Shown piece by piece: positions 61,738-64,000 of a DNA stretch of 64,000 nt. Position 1 is the first letter of the stretch. Each line of letters starts with the position of its first letter. A program made the position numbers and the translations under genes. Below the pieces are notes generated by a model. That model was given only the letters and a program-made list of their open reading frames with translations. It had not been told where the DNA came from and did no database searches. Source of the DNA: an uncultured Saprospiraceae bacterium (GTDB lineage Bacteria > Bacteroidota > Bacteroidia > Chitinophagales > Saprospiraceae); contig CALFDU010000060.1 of assembly GCA_937950315.1 (NCBI GenBank), positions 1 through 64,000 on the forward strand, read 5' to 3'.

Positions 61738-63186
61738 ATGCACAGAATTCTTTTCATCATTACGGGCCTTTTACTTTACGCTACTTTCTCGACTGCACAA
61801 AAGTCATTGGAATTTGCCAAGACGGAAGCCATTAATAATATTGAAGCCAACAAAGACCATTATTTTGATGTAGCTATGAAAATATGGGATTATGCGGAGT
61901 TGGGTTACCAAGAGACGAAAAGTACTTCATTGTTACAGTCTGAATTGAGCAATGCTGGATTCAAAATAGAAGCTGGAGTTGCAGAGATTCCTACAGCGTT
62001 TATTGCTAGTTATGGTTCAGGATATCCTGTGATTGCCTTGCTTGGTGAATTTGATGCGCTGCCAGGTGTTTCTCAGACCAATTCACCTTTTAAGGAAAAG
62101 CGCGAAGATGTAAATGCAGGACATGCTTGTGGGCACCATTTGTTTGGGACAGGATCTGCAGCGGCGGCCATTGAAGTAAAAGAATGGATGGTCAAGAACA
62201 ATGTAAAAGGAACATTGAGATTCTATGGAACACCGGCCGAAGAAGGAGGAGCTGGAAAAGTATACATGGTACGAGAAGGATTGTTTGATGATGTTGATGC
62301 GGTGCTTCATTGGCACCCTAGTAGCAGTAACTCAGCCAATGCCGCTTCGTCTCTGGCCAACAAGTCTGCGAAGTTTAGATTTTATGGAGTATCCTCGCAT
62401 GCGGCTGGATCTCCATGGAACGGAAGATCTGCTTTGGATGGTGTCGAGGCAATGAACTATATGGTGAATCTGATGCGGGAACACATTCCACAAGAATCTA
62501 GATTGCATTATGTAATTACAAGTGGTGGCGAGGCACCGAATGTGGTTCCAGAATTTGCAGAGGTGTTTTATTATTGTAGACATCCAGAAATGTCGATGGT
62601 GAGAAAGAACTTTGATTGGTTGGTGAGTATCGCTGAAGCTGCCGCCAAAGGCACGCAAACAAAAATGGAGTATGAAGTGATTCATGGATTGTTTAATATT
62701 CTACCCAACGAAACATTAGGTAAAGTGGTGCACGAAAATCTTAAGCAAGTAGGTGGAATTGTCTATGACAACGAAGAGGTAAAATTTGCGGAAGCGATCA
62801 TATCCAGCTTTGAATATGCAGACAATGTATCTATAAACCTGGCTGAAAATGTGGCGCCTTTTAAAGTGATCAGAACTGGAACGGGTGGATCAACAGATGT
62901 AGGTGATATAAGCTGGGCAGTGGCTACGGCAGGATTGCGAACGGCGACATGGGTGCCTGGAACATCTGCGCATACCTGGCAAGCAGTTGCAGCGGGAGGA
63001 ACATCGATCGGACAGAAAGGAATGATATTGGCTGCCAAGACCTTGGCCATGTCAGCGATGGACTTCTTTAGTGATACAGTATTGCTCGAAAGGGCCAAAG
63101 AGGAATTGAATGCTCAAAGAGGCGATGATTTTATCTATGAATCCTTGTTGGGTGATCGTAAACCGCCATTAGACTACAGAAAATAG
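61738..63186 (+). CDS. M20 family amidohydrolase (AbgB-like)
   Basis: 482 residues from ATG 61738 (signal peptide MHRILFIITGLLLYATFSTAQ; an in-frame TTG at 61729 is less likely). Metallopeptidase M20/AbgB features: FDVAMKIWDYAELGYQETKS, ALLGEFDALPG, the metal-binding HACGHHLFGTGSAAAA, EEGGAGKVYMVREGLFDDVDAVLHWHP, the dimerisation domain (GVSSHAAGSPWNGRSALDGVEAM), STDVGDISW and TSAHTWQAVAAG. AbgB-type enzymes hydrolyse p-aminobenzoyl-glutamate or related amides; with a signal peptide this one acts outside the cytoplasm. No partner gene (abgA) is nearby. Confidence 0.88.
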   Translation: MHRILFIITGLLLYATFSTAQKSLEFAKTEAINNIEANKDHYFDVAMKIWDYAELGYQETKSTSLLQSELSNAGFKIEAGVAEIPTAFIASYGSGYPVIALLGEFDALPGVSQTNSPFKEKREDVNAGHACGHHLFGTGSAAAAIEVKEWMVKNNVKGTLRFYGTPAEEGGAGKVYMVREGLFDDVDAVLHWHPSSSNSANAASSLANKSAKFRFYGVSSHAAGSPWNGRSALDGVEAMNYMVNLMREHIPQESRLHYVITSGGEAPNVVPEFAEVFYYCRHPEMSMVRKNFDWLVSIAEAAAKGTQTKMEYEVIHGLFNILPNETLGKVVHENLKQVGGIVYDNEEVKFAEAIISSFEYADNVSINLAENVAPFKVIRTGTGGSTDVGDISWAVATAGLRTATWVPGTSAHTWQAVAAGGTSIGQKGMILAAKTLAMSAMDFFSDTVLLERAKEELNAQRGDDFIYESLLGDRKPPLDYRK

Positions 63187-63226
63187 GAACAAACAACTTA
63201 GTAAAACATTTCTCGAAGAAAATATT

Positions 63227-63234
63227 TAACTTTG
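63227..63234 (+). promoter_or_regulatory. Candidate -7 box for the 3-hydroxyacyl-CoA dehydrogenase gene
   Basis: TAACTTTG, an exact TAnnTTTG match, 23 bp upstream of the ATG at 63258. Confidence 0.5.
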
Positions 63235-63257
63235 AGTATACTTTTTAAAATATAGCA

Positions 63258-64000
63258 ATGAGCTTTAAAATTCAGAAAGTCGCAGTTCTAGGATCCGGGG
63301 TGATGGGATCAGGCATAGCGGCACACCTAGCCAACGTCGGACTAGAAGTACTATTATTGGACATCGTTCCATTTGACTTGACAGAGGATCAGAAAAAAGA
63401 TCCCAATATGAGAAACAGCATCGTCAATGGTGCCTTAAAGAAAGCGATCAAGTCCAAACCAGCACCATTCTTTAGAAAATCATTGGTAAGTAGAATTACT
63501 ACCGGAAATTTTGATGACGATATGTCTAAAATTGCAGATTGTGATTGGGTTATCGAGGTGGTGATTGAGAGACTTGATATCAAGAAACAGATTTTTGAAA
63601 AAGTAGAGAAGCATAGAAGGCCAGGATCTCTGATCAGCTCAAACACTTCTGGTATTCCTATCGGAATGTTGGCTGAAGGAAGATCAGAAGATTTTCAGAA
63701 ACATTTCTGCGGAACACACTTTTTCAATCCAGCGAGATACCTAAGATTGTTTGAAATCATTCCTCATGAAGGAACCGATCAGAAAGTCTTGGATTTCTGG
63801 ATGGAATATGGAGATAAGAATATTGGTAAGCAGACGGTGATGGCGAAAGATACGCCGGCCTTTGTAGGTAATCGTATCGGTACCTATTCTATGTACACTC
63901 AAATGCAGTTGGCGATCAAGCATGGTCTTACTGTAGAAGAAACAGATAAGCTGACTGGTCCTGCTATTTTTAGACCGGGTACTGGAACGTTTAGGTTACA
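63258..64000 (+). CDS. 3-hydroxyacyl-CoA dehydrogenase, 5' part (runs off the window)
   Basis: The ATG-initiated frame stays open to the end of the window (247 complete codons). The N-terminus is the NAD-binding domain of 3-hydroxyacyl-CoA dehydrogenase: KVAVLGSGVMGSGIAAHLANVGLEVLLLD, then DCDWVIEVVIERLDIKKQIFEKVE, SSNTSGIPIGMLAEG, CGTHFFNPARYLRLFEIIP, then AKDTPAFVGNRIG. Catalytic His is in GTHFFNP. In Bacteroidota this domain often continues into an enoyl-CoA hydratase domain (~800 residues in all), which cannot be seen here. Role: beta-oxidation of fatty acids. Confidence 0.93.
   Translation, partial: MSFKIQKVAVLGSGVMGSGIAAHLANVGLEVLLLDIVPFDLTEDQKKDPNMRNSIVNGALKKAIKSKPAPFFRKSLVSRITTGNFDDDMSKIADCDWVIEVVIERLDIKKQIFEKVEKHRRPGSLISSNTSGIPIGMLAEGRSEDFQKHFCGTHFFNPARYLRLFEIIPHEGTDQKVLDFWMEYGDKNIGKQTVMAKDTPAFVGNRIGTYSMYTQMQLAIKHGLTVEETDKLTGPAIFRPGTGTFRL

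Noticed and set aside
1-64000. tRNA, rRNA, CRISPR array, insertion sequence or prophage
   Set aside because: No cloverleaf candidates, regularly spaced repeats, transposase, integrase or phage structural genes were recognised by reading; short RNAs could still be missed without a covariance search.

Overview
The window is 64 kb of low-GC chromosomal DNA from a gliding-type Bacteroidota, most likely a marine or environmental member of the Saprospiria/Chitinophagia/Cytophagia side of the phylum (inference). The evidence is six large secreted proteins with type IX secretion (T9SS) C-terminal sorting domains (four type A, two gliding-motility-associated type B), a gldC gene, ECF sigma/anti-sigma pairs, a BT_3928-type DoxX protein, a ~310-residue NusB, exact TAnnTTTG -7 boxes, and starts that lack Shine-Dalgarno sequences, several being GTG or TTG. 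No rRNA, tRNA, CRISPR array, insertion sequence or prophage was seen.

Layout. 1-5 kb: tail of an outer-membrane protein, a secreted phospholipase D-like protein, mdh, a peroxiredoxin-like gene carrying a terminator-like hairpin, and a secreted unknown. 5-11 kb: a TonB-like transducer with a lipoprotein paralogue of its C-terminal domain, an NhaC-type antiporter with a periplasmic N-terminal extension, then a divergent FG-GAP T9SS protein and gldC. 11-14.4 kb: a secreted unknown, a 38-residue small gene, a 539-bp gene-poor gap with two hairpins, and an ECF sigma/anti-sigma/DUF4252 operon. 14.4-21.4 kb: LptF/LptG-like permease, YigZ, DMT exporter, DUF1599 plus BT_3928, nusB, OmpA-like protein. 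21.6-29.8 kb: choice-of-anchor-L type B T9SS protein, PIG-L deacetylase/34-residue membrane peptide/sodium symporter operon, and a cytochrome c plus copper-monooxygenase-like T9SS protein. 29.8-34.6 kb: small membrane protein, mazG, DUF6438 lipoprotein, acetyltransferase-like protein, fbp. 34.9-37.6 kb: the lower meta-cleavage pathway (hydratase, acylating aldehyde dehydrogenase, aldolase) without ring-cleavage genes. 37.7-44 kb: unknown, a 1116-residue VCBS/ASPIC lipoprotein, an aldo/keto reductase, a coiled-coil protein. 44-48 kb: a LEA-like helical protein, an ECF sigma factor, an anti-sigma/beta-barrel fusion and a lipoprotein. 48-54.7 kb: MazG-like protein, BNR-repeat T9SS protein with a lipobox, ndk, then nrnA-FKBP-prfB. 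prfB has an intact programmed +1 frameshift site. 54.7-64 kb: type B T9SS protein, DUF2911 protein, a trio of envelope proteins, a small membrane protein, a gene-poor stretch with an unassigned terminator, an M20 amidohydrolase, and the 5' part of a 3-hydroxyacyl-CoA dehydrogenase gene.

How it fits together. Most genes are central metabolism (mdh, fbp, ndk, acetyl-CoA-generating aldehyde pathway, beta-oxidation), nucleotide hygiene (mazG, MazG-like), translation (prfB, nusB) and a large envelope/secretome component. The sequence looks like ordinary core chromosome rather than an island. The items most worth a second look are the coupled 34-residue membrane peptide, the TonB/lipoprotein pair, the sigma/anti-sigma-barrel locus, the retained Shine-Dalgarno-like stimulator in prfB, and several RNA-scale structures outside genes.
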